Origin: Sphingomonas sp.
Lineage (GTDB): Bacteria > Pseudomonadota > Alphaproteobacteria > Sphingomonadales > Sphingomonadaceae
Direction of reading: 5' to 3'
NCBI RefSeq assembly: GCF_024508665.1
Contig: NZ_JANINP010000003.1
Span: 310,001 to 374,000 of the forward strand
DNA: 64,000 bases
Shown here: in pieces, positions 46,455 to 55,275 of the stretch
Numbering within the stretch: position 1 is the stretch's first letter
Layout: each line of letters opens with the position of its first letter
Made by a program: the position numbers and the translations under genes
Notes under the pieces: model-generated
Databases searched by the model: none
What the model was told of the DNA's origin: nothing
The model's input: only the letters and a program-made list of their open reading frames with translations

Positions 46455-48068
46455 ATGATCAGCACCAGATGGCTCGTGGCCGCAGCGGCGGTCGCGATGC
46501 TGCCCGGCATGGCGGCCGCCCAGAGCATGGGCGGCATGTCGATGCCCGGCATGAAAATGCCCGCCAAGCCGGCGGCCAAGCCGAATACCAAGGCCAAGGC
46601 CGCCAAGAAGCGGGCACCCGCGCACAAGTCGAGGCGCCGCAGGGCGGCACGCGCGTCCGGGCCGAATCCCGCTAACAGTGATTCCATGCCCGGGATGGAG
46701 ATGGGGCCGCCAACACCCACCTCTCCGCCACCCGGCTCGCCGATGCCCATGACGATGCCGGGGATGGATATGTCTGCCCCACAGGCGTCGCCATCCATGC
46801 CCGCCGACAAGCCCGCACCTGAACAGCCGCCCGCGGCCATGCCGGGCATGACCATGCCGATGCCCGCGCCTGGCGCGCGCGCCGGCGACGGGAAGATGGC
46901 TGCGATGCCGGGGATGGACATGTCCGGTGCGCCGCAACCCTTTGCAAAGGGCTCCGGCACCTCGCGTCTGCCGGGTGCGGAGGGGATGATGCATGGCCTC
47001 CACCTCGCGAGCGGGGACTGGATGGTGATGCTCCACGGCTATGCCTGGGGCAGCTATACCAATCAGTCGGGTCCGCGCGGCCGCGACGAGGCGTTCGTCA
47101 CCTCGATGGCGATGATCGACGCGGAGCGAGACTTCGGCGCCGCGCGATTGACATTGCGGTCGATGCTGAGCCTCGACGCTCTCATGGGGGCGAAAGGCTA
47201 TCCCAGCCTGTTCGCGACCGGAGAGAGCGCCGATGGCGTGACCCCATTGGTCGATCGCCAGCATCCGCACGATCTCTTCATGGAGTTGGCGGCACGTGTC
47301 GACGTGCCGTTGACCAAGGGATTGACCGGGTTCGTCTATGGCGGTCCGGTCGCCGAGCCGGCGCTTGGACCCTCCGCCTTCATGCATCGCGCCTCGGCGA
47401 AATATTTGCCGCTTGCGCCGATCACGCACCATTGGTTCGACAGCACCCACATCACCTTCGGCGTGGTCACCGCCGGGCTTTACGGCGACCATTGGCAGAT
47501 CGAAGGATCGGGGTTCCGCGGGCGCGAGCCGGACCAGCATCGCTGGGACATCGAAACGCCCAAGCTCGATTCGTTGAGCGTGCGCGCCAGCTGGAATCCG
47601 TCTCCTTATTGGTCGGCCCAGGCCAGCTATGGGCGGCTGAAGAGTCCCGAAGCGCTGGAGCCCGGCCAGGACGAAGCGCGGACGACCGCCACCGTGCAAT
47701 ATGCGCGCGGCGGCTTTTCCGCGCTCGCCGGGTTCGCGGTCAAGAACCGTCTGCCCGGACGCGCGCTGACCGCATGGCTGGGAGAAGCCAATTGGGATAT
47801 CAGCGCCCATCACAGCGTGTTCGGGCGAATTGAGAATCTGGCCAATGACGAGCTGTTCCCCGATCCGCTCGATCCGTTGCACGACCGCAAGTTCCGGGTG
47901 ACGCGCGCCGAACTCGGTTACGCCTATCGGCTCAAGCTGGTCGGCCCGCTCGAGGCCGCGATTGGTGGTAGCGGGTTCCTGATCGCCAAGCCGTCGGTGC
48001 TCGACACCGCCTATGGCAAATCGCCGGCGGGTTGGACGGGCTTCGTTAAACTGAGCCTCGGCGGATAG
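46455..48068 (+). CDS. Met-rich outer-membrane protein (copper-associated, putative)
   Basis: A 537-residue exported protein. Behind the signal peptide (LVAAAAVAMLPGMAAAQ) is a low-complexity region of about 150 residues with five MPGM motifs (MPGMKMP, MPGMEM, MPGMDM, MPGMTM, MPGMDM), Lys/Ala/Arg-rich linkers and no cysteine. The rest has beta-barrel character (VMLHGYAWGSYTNQSGPRGR, DRKFRVTRAELGYAYRLKLV) and ends GFVKLSLGG. MPGM repeats are the mark of copper-resistance outer-membrane proteins. It completes the operon begun by the MerR-type promoter; the substrate is inferred, not shown. Confidence 0.78.
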   Translation: MISTRWLVAAAAVAMLPGMAAAQSMGGMSMPGMKMPAKPAAKPNTKAKAAKKRAPAHKSRRRRAARASGPNPANSDSMPGMEMGPPTPTSPPPGSPMPMTMPGMDMSAPQASPSMPADKPAPEQPPAAMPGMTMPMPAPGARAGDGKMAAMPGMDMSGAPQPFAKGSGTSRLPGAEGMMHGLHLASGDWMVMLHGYAWGSYTNQSGPRGRDEAFVTSMAMIDAERDFGAARLTLRSMLSLDALMGAKGYPSLFATGESADGVTPLVDRQHPHDLFMELAARVDVPLTKGLTGFVYGGPVAEPALGPSAFMHRASAKYLPLAPITHHWFDSTHITFGVVTAGLYGDHWQIEGSGFRGREPDQHRWDIETPKLDSLSVRASWNPSPYWSAQASYGRLKSPEALEPGQDEARTTATVQYARGGFSALAGFAVKNRLPGRALTAWLGEANWDISAHHSVFGRIENLANDELFPDPLDPLHDRKFRVTRAELGYAYRLKLVGPLEAAIGGSGFLIAKPSVLDTAYGKSPAGWTGFVKLSLGG

Positions 48069-48125
48069 CTTGCGCGCAGGCTGGCGGCCCGGCATGGCCA
48101 GCGCGGATCGACCAAGGAGTCGTTG

Positions 48126-49415
48126 ATGCGCTGGATCGTCCGGGCCGCCATTCTTGTTGTTGCTGCGTCACTGTCGGTTCAGGCTTGGGCGTCATCGCCG
48201 CAAAGCATCCCGGCCAGCGCCGCCTCGCCAACCCAAACCGAGACGAAGGCGCCGGTCACGATCCTGGTGTCGATCGACGGCTTCCGCGCCGATTATCTCG
48301 ATCGGGGCGTCACTCCCAATCTCAGCGCGCTCGCCGCCGCCGGGATCAGCAGCGCGATGCGGCCGAGCTACCCGTCCAAGACGTTCCCCAATCATTGGAC
48401 CTTGGTCACGGGACTGCGCCCCGACCGCACCGGCATCGTCGCCAACAAGATGCTCGACGCGTCACGGCCGGGCGACACTTTCACCATGGCGTCCGACGAC
48501 CCGTTCTGGTGGAACGCCGCCGAACCCATCTGGGTAACCGCGGAAAAGGCCGGGGTCCGCACCGCTACCGCCTTCTGGCCCGGATCGAACGTCGCCTGGG
48601 GTGGCGAGCGATCGAAGGACTGGCCCAATCCGATCACCGGCGGCACGCGGCCCGAGGACTGGCTGCAGTTCAACCAGGCGCTCACCGATCGCCAGCGCGT
48701 CGACAGCGTCATCGACTGGCTGCGCCGCCCTGCCGAGACGCGCCCGCGCTTCGTCACGCTCTATTTCGACGAGGTCGATACGGCTGGCCATGAATATGGT
48801 CCGGACGACCAGCGCACGACCGACGCGGTCGCCAATGTCGACAAGGCGATCGGGAGGCTGCGTGAGGAACTCGCCAAGCTAGGTCAGCCGGCGAATCTGG
48901 TGATCGTCGCCGATCACGGCATGGCGGCGATTTCTCAGGATCGGCTGATCGTGCTCGATAGGTTCAGCAATTCCGACGATTACGACGTGGTCGAAGATGG
49001 CGTCTATGCCTCGATCAATCCCAAGGCCGGCAAGGAGGCAATGGTCGAAAAGGCGCTGCTCGGCGCCCATGGCCCGCACCTCACCTGCTATCGCAAGGCC
49101 GAGGTGCCGGAGCGCCTCCATTACGGGAGGAACCCGCGCGTGCCGGCGATCCTGTGCCTGCCCGACGCCGGCTGGACGGTCGTCGTCCATCCGCCCAAGC
49201 ACAAGGTCGAGGGCGGCGCGCACGGCTATGACAATGACGCACCGGAGATGCGGGCGCTGTTCATCGCCAGCGGACCGGCGATCAAGCCGCTGGGCCGGAT
49301 TCCGACCTTCGACAATGTCGACGTCGCGCCGCTGCTGCGCGACCTGATCGGTCTGGCGCCCGGACAGGGTCTCGACGGCGATGACGCACCGTTCCGGGGA
49401 GCATTGGTAAAATGA
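48126..49415 (+). CDS. Alkaline phosphatase/nucleotide pyrophosphatase-phosphodiesterase family protein
   Basis: A 429-residue exported hydrolase of the NPP type. After the signal peptide, VTILVSIDGFRADYLDRGVT binds the metals, and PSYPSKTFPNHWTLVTGLRP carries the nucleophile Thr in the KTFPNH motif. YFDEVDTAGHEYGP, VIVADHGMAAIS and VEGGAHGYDNDAP supply the remaining metal ligands in the right order, so the enzyme looks intact. It likely cleaves phosphodiester or pyrophosphate bonds in the periplasm. Its stop overlaps the MaoC gene by 4 bp. Confidence 0.9.
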   Translation: MRWIVRAAILVVAASLSVQAWASSPQSIPASAASPTQTETKAPVTILVSIDGFRADYLDRGVTPNLSALAAAGISSAMRPSYPSKTFPNHWTLVTGLRPDRTGIVANKMLDASRPGDTFTMASDDPFWWNAAEPIWVTAEKAGVRTATAFWPGSNVAWGGERSKDWPNPITGGTRPEDWLQFNQALTDRQRVDSVIDWLRRPAETRPRFVTLYFDEVDTAGHEYGPDDQRTTDAVANVDKAIGRLREELAKLGQPANLVIVADHGMAAISQDRLIVLDRFSNSDDYDVVEDGVYASINPKAGKEAMVEKALLGAHGPHLTCYRKAEVPERLHYGRNPRVPAILCLPDAGWTVVVHPPKHKVEGGAHGYDNDAPEMRALFIASGPAIKPLGRIPTFDNVDVAPLLRDLIGLAPGQGLDGDDAPFRGALVK

Positions 49416-49876
49416 GCGACGATCTGAAATATTTCGAAGACTTGGTGGTCGGCACCAAAGCGAGTTTCGGCCGCTATGAAGTGACGCGCGAAGAAGTCGT
49501 CGAGTTCGCATCCAAATACGACCCTCAGCCTTTCCATCTGTCCGACGAAGCCGCGGCCCAGACCCATTTCGGGCGATTGTCGGCAAGCGGTTGGCACACC
49601 GCCGCAATGGCGATGCGGATGGCGGTCGAAAATATGAAGGACCAACGCTCGGCAGGCCTCGGCTCGCCGGGGTTAGACGAATTGCGCTGGTTGAAGCCGG
49701 TCTATCCAGGCGACACGCTGCGCTGCGAGACCGAATTGCTGGAGAAGCGCGTGTCGCGGAGCCGCCCGGAAATGGGCATCACCAAGGGGCGGACCACGGT
49801 CTTCAACCAGCATGACCAAGCGGTCATGACCTACATCGCCAACGGGCTGATCCGCACGCGACCCGCAGAGGAATAG
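49412..49876 (+). CDS. MaoC-family dehydratase
   Basis: A 154-residue hotdog protein with YFEDLVVGTKASFGRYEVTR, ASKYDPQPFHLSDEAAAQTH, FGRLSASGWHTAAMAMRM and LRWLKPVYPGDTLRCETELL. The D-x-x-P-x-H and GW-H motifs are those of MaoC-like (R)-enoyl-CoA hydratases. The ATGA overlap with the upstream phosphodiesterase is probably just compact packing. Confidence 0.88.
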   Translation: MSDDLKYFEDLVVGTKASFGRYEVTREEVVEFASKYDPQPFHLSDEAAAQTHFGRLSASGWHTAAMAMRMAVENMKDQRSAGLGSPGLDELRWLKPVYPGDTLRCETELLEKRVSRSRPEMGITKGRTTVFNQHDQAVMTYIANGLIRTRPAEE

Positions 49877-49883
49877 GCCGACA

Positions 49884-49908
49884 CCCCCTCCCTACAAGGG
49901 AGGGGAAG
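49884..49908. terminator. CCCCCTCCC/GGGAGGGG hairpin between convergent genes
   Basis: CCCCTCCC TACAA GGGAGGGG is a perfect stem lying between the MaoC gene and the Tyr/Gly-rich lipoprotein gene. It may end transcription from both sides; no T-tract is present. Confidence 0.55.
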
Positions 49909-49930
49909 CTCCGGGCTTCAGGCTTGATCG

Positions 49931-50359
49931 TCAGTGCGGACGGCGGCCGCCGTCATTACCACGACCACGCCAATTACCGCCCCCATTACCGCGCCAGCGA
50001 TAGCCGTCATTACCGCCGGCTCGCGGGCCGCGCTGGAAGCCACGCCATTCCTCGCCGCGGTTGGAGCCGCGCCATTGGCTGCCGCGATTCTGCCAATAAT
50101 ATTGCTGGCTGCCGGTCCAGCGGTGCGGACGGCGATAGCGATCGTACACGTAATAGCCGCTGCCCGGATAATAATAGCCGTTATACCAGCCATAATAAGG
50201 CACGCCGTACCCGCCGTCGTAGAAATCGCTGTAATAGTCGCCGTAATAGCCCGGCGAACCATAGCCGACGCTCACGCTGCTATAGCCGTATCCGTCATCG
50301 ACGCAGCCGCCCAGCGAGAGCAGCGACGCCGCACCCAACATCATGATGCCGATCTTCAT
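49931..50359 (-). CDS. Small Tyr/Gly/Arg-rich lipoprotein
   Basis: A 142-residue lipoprotein with lipobox SLGGC (Cys19). The mature part is Tyr/Gly-rich at first (VGYGSPGYYGDYYSDFYDGG, GWYNGYYYPGSGYYVYDRY) and then Arg/Gly/Asn/Trp-rich (SQWRGSNRGEEWRGFQRGPR). The start at 50359 has GGAGG seven bases upstream. Its composition echoes the large lipoprotein at 40294 (YYxY then R/G/Q-rich), so the two may share a surface role. No named family. Confidence 0.75.
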   Translation of the reverse strand: MKIGIMMLGAASLLSLGGCVDDGYGYSSVSVGYGSPGYYGDYYSDFYDGGYGVPYYGWYNGYYYPGSGYYVYDRYRRPHRWTGSQQYYWQNRGSQWRGSNRGEEWRGFQRGPRAGGNDGYRWRGNGGGNWRGRGNDGGRRPH

Positions 50360-50475
50360 TGAAACGCCTCCATACACCGGAGCCGCGGCAAGAACGCGCC
50401 GCTGCCACTAACCAGACAGAACGATTCGGAGGCGAAATCAGTTCCTGAAGGACCGTTTCAGTCCGATCGGACCGG

Positions 50476-51015
50476 TCAGTGCCCTTCGAAAGCGAATAGC
50501 GAGGTTACCTTTACCCCATCGCCTTCCAGCGCGGCGGCACCGCCGAGATCGGGCAGGTCGATGACGAACTGGACCTGATCGACCACCGCGCCAGCCTTGC
50601 GCAACAAACGGATGGCAGCCCGCGCCGTACCTCCCGTGGCGATCAGATCGTCGACCAGCAACACGCGCTGGCCGGGGACCAGCGCGTCCTCGTGCATGGC
50701 GATGCGATCGGTGCCGTATTCCAGCGCATAATCCTCCGCGATCGTCACGCCGGGCAGCTTGCCGTCCTTGCGGATCAGCAGCACGCCGGCGTTGAGCGGT
50801 ACAGCGAGGGCGGCGGCAAACAGGAACCCGCGCGCCTCGATCCCGGCAACGAGATCGACCGGGCCGTCGACCGCCGACGCCATGCGCCTGATGGTTTCGG
50901 CCAACCCTTGCGCATCGAGCAGCAAGGTCGTGATGTCACGGAACATGATCCCGGGCTTGGGAAAGTCCGGGATCGTGCGGATCAGTGCCTTGAGGTCATC
51001 ATTGGCGTGGGTCAT
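50476..51015 (-). CDS. apt: Adenine phosphoribosyltransferase
   Basis: Salvages adenine to AMP using PRPP. The 179-residue protein has IPDFPKPGIMFRDITTLLLD, the FL-region VAGIEARGFLFAAALAVPLN, LLIRKDGKLPGVTIAEDYAL and the PRPP-binding loop VLLVDDLIATGGTARAAIRL. Divergent neighbours leave it as a single transcription unit. Confidence 0.96.
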   Translation of the reverse strand: MTHANDDLKALIRTIPDFPKPGIMFRDITTLLLDAQGLAETIRRMASAVDGPVDLVAGIEARGFLFAAALAVPLNAGVLLIRKDGKLPGVTIAEDYALEYGTDRIAMHEDALVPGQRVLLVDDLIATGGTARAAIRLLRKAGAVVDQVQFVIDLPDLGGAAALEGDGVKVTSLFAFEGH

Positions 51016-51075
51016 CGCGAACTCCGCGCGGGATGACGATGGAAAGTGACGCGGCCGCTTCCGGCCGCGCCCCGA

Positions 51076-51936
51076 TCAATGCTTCACGTCGCGCCAGACG
51101 TTCCGGTAGGCGCCGAAGGCCAGCAGGCTAGAAGCGAGCAGGAAGATCACCGCCATGAAGCCATATTGGTGCCGCGTCTCCAGATTGGGATCGGCGGTCC
51201 ACACCAGGAAAGCCGCCACGTCGCGCGCCATGTTGTCGACCGTCGGCTTGGTGCCGTCGGAATATTGCACCTGGCCTTCCGACCGGAGCGGCGGCGGCAT
51301 CGCGATGTTGAGGTTCGCGAAATACGGATTGAAGTGCAGCCCGTTCGGCGTTTTGGCGTCCGGGAATTCCTTCAGCAGCGCCGCCGGCTGATCCTGATAT
51401 CCGGTCAGCAGCGAATAGACATAGTCGGCACCGCCGTGGCGGGCGCGCGTCATATAGCTGAGATCGGGCGGGATCGCGTTGTTGTTGGCTGCACGCGCGG
51501 CGATGTCATTGGCGAACGCCAGCGGGAAATGGTCGGCCGGCACACCCTTGCGAGTCGCCACTTCACCCGTGTCGGGATTGATCGACGGGATGTTGTCGAA
51601 GCTCGCGGCGATCGTCTTCACCTGGCCTTCGCTATAGCCGAGGCCGGCGAGGTCGCGGAACGCGACGTACTTCAGCGAGTGGCACGCCGAGCAGACTTCC
51701 TTATAGACCTGGAAGCCGCGCTGCAGCTGCTGCTTGTCGAACTTGCCGAACACGCCCGCCGAGCTCAACCCCGCATCGCGCGGATGCTTGTGAAACTCGG
51801 TTTCGGCCGTTTTCGGCGCGCCCGTCCAGATCTTGGGCGTGCTGTCGGACACGACGCCCGATACGGTGATGACCAGTGCGATCGCGAGCACGCCCGCAAA
51901 CGCCAAACCGACCAGAGCTGCAATCCAGCGAACCAT
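51076..51936 (-). CDS. petC: Cytochrome c1 of the bc1 complex
   Basis: Membrane-anchored c-type cytochrome that takes electrons from the Rieske protein. The heme site is EVCSACHSLKYVAFRDLA, the axial Met side is in PDLSYMTRARHGGADYVYSL and in NIAMPPPLRSEGQVQYSDG, and there is a C-terminal membrane anchor (FMAVIFLLASSLLAFGAYRN). An N-terminal signal-anchor (WIAALVGLAFAGVLAIALVI) precedes it. 286 residues. Last of petA-petB-petC. Confidence 0.95.
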   Translation of the reverse strand: MVRWIAALVGLAFAGVLAIALVITVSGVVSDSTPKIWTGAPKTAETEFHKHPRDAGLSSAGVFGKFDKQQLQRGFQVYKEVCSACHSLKYVAFRDLAGLGYSEGQVKTIAASFDNIPSINPDTGEVATRKGVPADHFPLAFANDIAARAANNNAIPPDLSYMTRARHGGADYVYSLLTGYQDQPAALLKEFPDAKTPNGLHFNPYFANLNIAMPPPLRSEGQVQYSDGTKPTVDNMARDVAAFLVWTADPNLETRHQYGFMAVIFLLASSLLAFGAYRNVWRDVKH

Positions 51937-51961
51937 CTGTCTTATATCCCCTATAGCTCGC

Positions 51962-53251
51962 TCAGTGCGCCAGCGCGGTTTCGGCCGGGCTCGTCCCGCC
52001 TTTGCCCGCCAGCACAGCCTCGGTGATCGAATTCGGCAGCGCCACCGGCCGCTCCGTCCGCGCGATCCACGGCAGAATCACGAGGAAGTGCAGGAAGTAG
52101 TAAGCCGAGCAGACCTGGGCGACGATCACGTAGAGCGGATCGGCGGGCGAACCGCCGCAATAGCCCAGGATCAGCACGTCGAGCACGAGTACCCAGAAAG
52201 CGATCCGTGCCTTGGGCCGGTAGTTGTTCGAGCGGATCGGCGACGAGTCGAGCCACGGCAGGAAGAACAGCAGCAGGATCGACCCGAACATCGCGAGCAC
52301 GCCCCACAGCTTGGCCGGCAAGATGAAGTCCGAGGTGAACGAGCGCAGGATCGCGTAGAACGGCCAGAAATACCATTCGGGGACGATGTGCGCCGGCGTC
52401 TGCAACGGATTCGCCGCGATGTAATTGTCCGGATGGCCCAGCATGTCTGGGAAGAAGAAGATCAACGCCGCGAACAGGAGCAGGAAGACGCCCAGTCCGA
52501 AGCCGTCCTTCGCCGTGTAATAGGGATGGAAGGGCACCGTGTCCTGCTCACCCTTGACGTCGACACCGGTCGGGTTGCCCGACCCCGGAATGTGCAGCGC
52601 CCAGATGTGGAGGATGATAACCGCCGCGATCACGAACGGCAGCAGGTAGTGGAGCGAGAAGAAGCGGTTGAGCGCGGCATCGTCCGGCGCGTAGCCGCCG
52701 AGCAGCCATACGCGGATCGTCTCGCCGATCCCGGGGATCGCGGAGAAGAAGCCGGTGATGACCTGCGCGCCCCAGAAGCTCATCTGGCCCCAGGGAAGCA
52801 CGTACCCCATGAACGCGGTCGCCATCATCAGCAGGAAGATGACCACGCCGAGCAGCCACACCATCTCGCGCGGCGCCTTGTACGATCCGTAATAGAGACC
52901 GCGGAAGATGTGCGTGTAGACGACGATGAAGAACATCGACGCGCCGTTGGCGTGCGCATAGCGCAAGAACCAGCCGGCATTGACGTCGCGCATGATCGTG
53001 CCGTTGATCGACGAGAAAGCGGTCGCGGCGTCCGAATGATAATGCATCGCCAGAACGATGCCGGTGACGATCTGGATCGCCAGGGCGGCGCCGGCGAGAA
53101 CGCCGAAATTCCAGAAATAATTGAGGTTGCGCGGCACCGGATAGCCGGCGCCCACGGCGTTGTACGCCAGGCGCGGCAACGGCAGCTTCTCATCGAGCCA
53201 GCGCATGAACGGCTGTTTCGGCTCGTAGTGATTGGCCCAGGGGAAACTCAT
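51962..53251 (-). CDS. petB: Cytochrome b of the bc1 complex
   Basis: Core subunit that binds two b hemes and both quinone sites. The 429-residue protein has eight or more transmembrane helices; conserved blocks include [58 protein letters not shown] (Qo region) and the [14 protein letters not shown] motif. The gap to petC is 25 bp and to petA 14 bp, so all three are one operon. Confidence 0.97.
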   Translation of the reverse strand: MSFPWANHYEPKQPFMRWLDEKLPLPRLAYNAVGAGYPVPRNLNYFWNFGVLAGAALAIQIVTGIVLAMHYHSDAATAFSSINGTIMRDVNAGWFLRYAHANGASMFFIVVYTHIFRGLYYGSYKAPREMVWLLGVVIFLLMMATAFMGYVLPWGQMSFWGAQVITGFFSAIPGIGETIRVWLLGGYAPDDAALNRFFSLHYLLPFVIAAVIILHIWALHIPGSGNPTGVDVKGEQDTVPFHPYYTAKDGFGLGVFLLLFAALIFFFPDMLGHPDNYIAANPLQTPAHIVPEWYFWPFYAILRSFTSDFILPAKLWGVLAMFGSILLLFFLPWLDSSPIRSNNYRPKARIAFWVLVLDVLILGYCGGSPADPLYVIVAQVCSAYYFLHFLVILPWIARTERPVALPNSITEAVLAGKGGTSPAETALAH

Positions 53252-53265
53252 CTTCTTCTACCCCC

Positions 53266-53841
53266 TTAACCGACCAGAATCGCGGTCGGCGACGTGAACT
53301 TGTACGGCGGCACGGCGAGATTCTTCGGCGCCGGTCCCTGACGGATGCGCCCGGCCGTGTCGTATTGCGAGCCGTGGCACGGGCAGAAATAGCCGCCGAA
53401 CTTGCCGCGATTGTCGCCCTCGTTGATGCCGAGCGGGATGCAGCCCAGATGGGTGCAGACGCCGAGCGTGATCAGCCAGTTCTCATGCCCCGGCTGGGTC
53501 CGCTTCTCGAGCGTTTCGGGATCGCGCAGCTCCGACAGCGGCACCGCATTGGCCTCGGCGACTTCCTTCGGCGTCAGGTTGCGCACGAACAAAGGCTGTT
53601 TGCGGAACGTCGTGATGACGCCCTGGCCCGGCTGGATCTTCGACAGATCGACCGTGGTGGTCGATTCCGCGAGCACGTCGGCCGACGGGCTCATCTGGTT
53701 GATCAGCGGAAACAGCACCGCGACCGCGCCGGCGGTGGCGGGAAACGCCACGGCGGCAATGTTCAGGAAGTCACGGCGACGCGGATCGCTCACGCTATCG
53801 GGCGACTCACCCTCCGGAATCACATCGTCAACGGTCGCCAT
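53266..53841 (-). CDS. petA: Ubiquinol-cytochrome c reductase Rieske iron-sulfur subunit
   Basis: A 191-residue subunit with a [2Fe-2S] cluster. The ligands lie in GVCTHLGCIPLG and GYFCPCHGSQYDTAGR, and the two extra disulfide cysteines are present. A long Tat-like signal-anchor precedes them (RRRDFLNIAAVAFPATAGAV). First gene of petABC; it is divergent from trmL across 145 bp where the operon promoter must lie. Confidence 0.96.
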   Translation of the reverse strand: MATVDDVIPEGESPDSVSDPRRRDFLNIAAVAFPATAGAVAVLFPLINQMSPSADVLAESTTTVDLSKIQPGQGVITTFRKQPLFVRNLTPKEVAEANAVPLSELRDPETLEKRTQPGHENWLITLGVCTHLGCIPLGINEGDNRGKFGGYFCPCHGSQYDTAGRIRQGPAPKNLAVPPYKFTSPTAILVG

Positions 53842-53986
53842 TCACCTGCCCTTGCACTTCAAATCCGGCGGCGGAACGCTTGGGGAGCCAGCCTTTAGGA
53901 GGCCGCGCGCCCGCCAGAACCCTTCCGTCCCCACGGAAGTTGCGCGCCTGATAGACACGGGCATACCGCTTTGCCAACGGGTTTTT

Positions 53987-54436
53987 ATGCGCATCGCTCT
54001 TCACCAGCCCGACATTGCCGGAAACGTCGGCACCATCTTGCGCCTGGCGGCCTGCCTCGGCGTGCCCGTCGATCTGATCGAACCGATGGGATTCGCCTTT
54101 TCCGACCGCGCCTTGGCGCGCGCCGGAATGGACTATGCCGCGCAGGCCGAGGTCACGCGTCACGCCGACTGGGCGGCATTCGAAGCAGGGGTCACCGGGC
54201 GCATCGTCCTATTGTCCACCATGGGCGCGGTGCGTCTCGACGCGGCAGAATTCCAACTCGACGATATCCTGCTGCTGGGATCGGAAAGCGCGGGCGTGCC
54301 GCAATCGGTCCATGATCGCGCCGATCTCAGGGTCATGATTCCGATGCGGCCCGGCTTTCGGTCCTTGAACGTTGCGATTTCCGCCGCCATCGCGCTCGGC
54401 GAAGCATTACGACAGACGAAGGGATGGCCCGAATGA
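53987..54436 (+). CDS. trmL: tRNA (cytidine/uridine-2'-O-)-methyltransferase TrmL
   Basis: SPOUT methyltransferase that modifies the wobble base ribose of tRNA-Leu. The 149-residue protein reads MRIALHQPDIAGNVGTILRL, IEPMGFAFSDRALARAGMDY and then LLLGSESAGVPQSVHDRADL and IPMRPGFRSLNVAISAAIAL, the classic knot motifs. ATG 53987 was chosen over the long open frame that runs antisense to petA. Overlaps hemF. Confidence 0.95.
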   Translation: MRIALHQPDIAGNVGTILRLAACLGVPVDLIEPMGFAFSDRALARAGMDYAAQAEVTRHADWAAFEAGVTGRIVLLSTMGAVRLDAAEFQLDDILLLGSESAGVPQSVHDRADLRVMIPMRPGFRSLNVAISAAIALGEALRQTKGWPE

Positions 54437-55275
54437 AGGAGCTGGACGTCGAACAGGCGACCGCTAAACAGTGGTTCGAGCAGCTCCGCGACCTGATCTG
54501 CGCCGAATTCGAATCGATCGAGCACGAGGCCGGGTCCGACGCGAGGTTCGACTATACGCCTTGGGACCGCATCGATCCGTCGGGCGCGGATGGTGGCGGC
54601 GGCGTGCGCGGCGTGATGAAGGGCAAGGTGTTCGAGAAAGTCGGCGTCAACGTGTCGACCGTAGGCGGCGCGTTCGAAGGCGAGTTCGGCAAGACGATCC
54701 ACGGCGCGGCCGAGGACCCCACCTTCTTCGCGACCGGAATCAGCCTGGTCGCGCACATGGCCAATCCGCACGTTCCCGCCGTCCACATGAACACGCGCTT
54801 CCTGGTGACCACCAAGCGTTGGTTCGGCGGCGGCGCCGACCTCAACCCGCCATTGCCCGTGGCGGCGGACACCGCGGACTTCCACGCAACGCTCAAGGCC
54901 GCGTGCGATCGCCACGATCCCGGCCATTATCCGCGCTTCAAGCAATGGGCCGACGATTATTTCTATATCCCGCATCGCAAGGTGCATCGCGGCGTCGGCG
55001 GAATTTTCTACGATCATCTAGAAGGCGATTTCGCCGCCAATTTCGCCTTCACCCAGGATGTCGGTCGCGCGTTCCTGGACGCTTTTCCGCGGATCGTGCG
55101 GCGACGGATGGGCGACGCGTTCACCGACGCCGACATGGCCGCGATGCGCGAGTGGCGCGGCCGCTACGCCGAATTCAACCTGGTCTATGACCGCGGAACG
55201 TTGTTCGGCCTCAAGACCGGCGGCAATATCGACGCGATTCTGATGAGCCTGCCGCCGGTCGCTACCTGGTCCTGA
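54433..55275 (+). CDS. hemF: Oxygen-dependent coproporphyrinogen III oxidase
   Basis: Converts coproporphyrinogen III to protoporphyrinogen IX with O2 in heme synthesis. The 280-residue protein contains GGGGVRGVMKGKVFEKVGVN, VHMNTRFLVTTKRWFGGGAD, LNPPLPVAADTADFHATLKA and RGVGGIFYDHLEG followed by EFNLVYDRGTLFGLKTGGN. I chose ATG 54433 (ATGA overlap with trmL, AAGGG nine bases upstream); ATG 54424 is also possible. Confidence 0.95.
   Translation: MKELDVEQATAKQWFEQLRDLICAEFESIEHEAGSDARFDYTPWDRIDPSGADGGGGVRGVMKGKVFEKVGVNVSTVGGAFEGEFGKTIHGAAEDPTFFATGISLVAHMANPHVPAVHMNTRFLVTTKRWFGGGADLNPPLPVAADTADFHATLKAACDRHDPGHYPRFKQWADDYFYIPHRKVHRGVGGIFYDHLEGDFAANFAFTQDVGRAFLDAFPRIVRRRMGDAFTDADMAAMREWRGRYAEFNLVYDRGTLFGLKTGGNIDAILMSLPPVATWS

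Noticed and set aside
46221..48095. 624-residue minus-strand frame opposite the Met-rich genes
   Set aside because: Overlaps three better-supported plus-strand genes with signal peptides, ribosome-binding sites and metal motifs.
49918..50262. Minus-strand Ala/Ile/Thr-rich frame overlapping the Tyr/Gly-rich lipoprotein
   Set aside because: Out-of-frame shadow; the lipoprotein frame has a lipobox and a Shine-Dalgarno.
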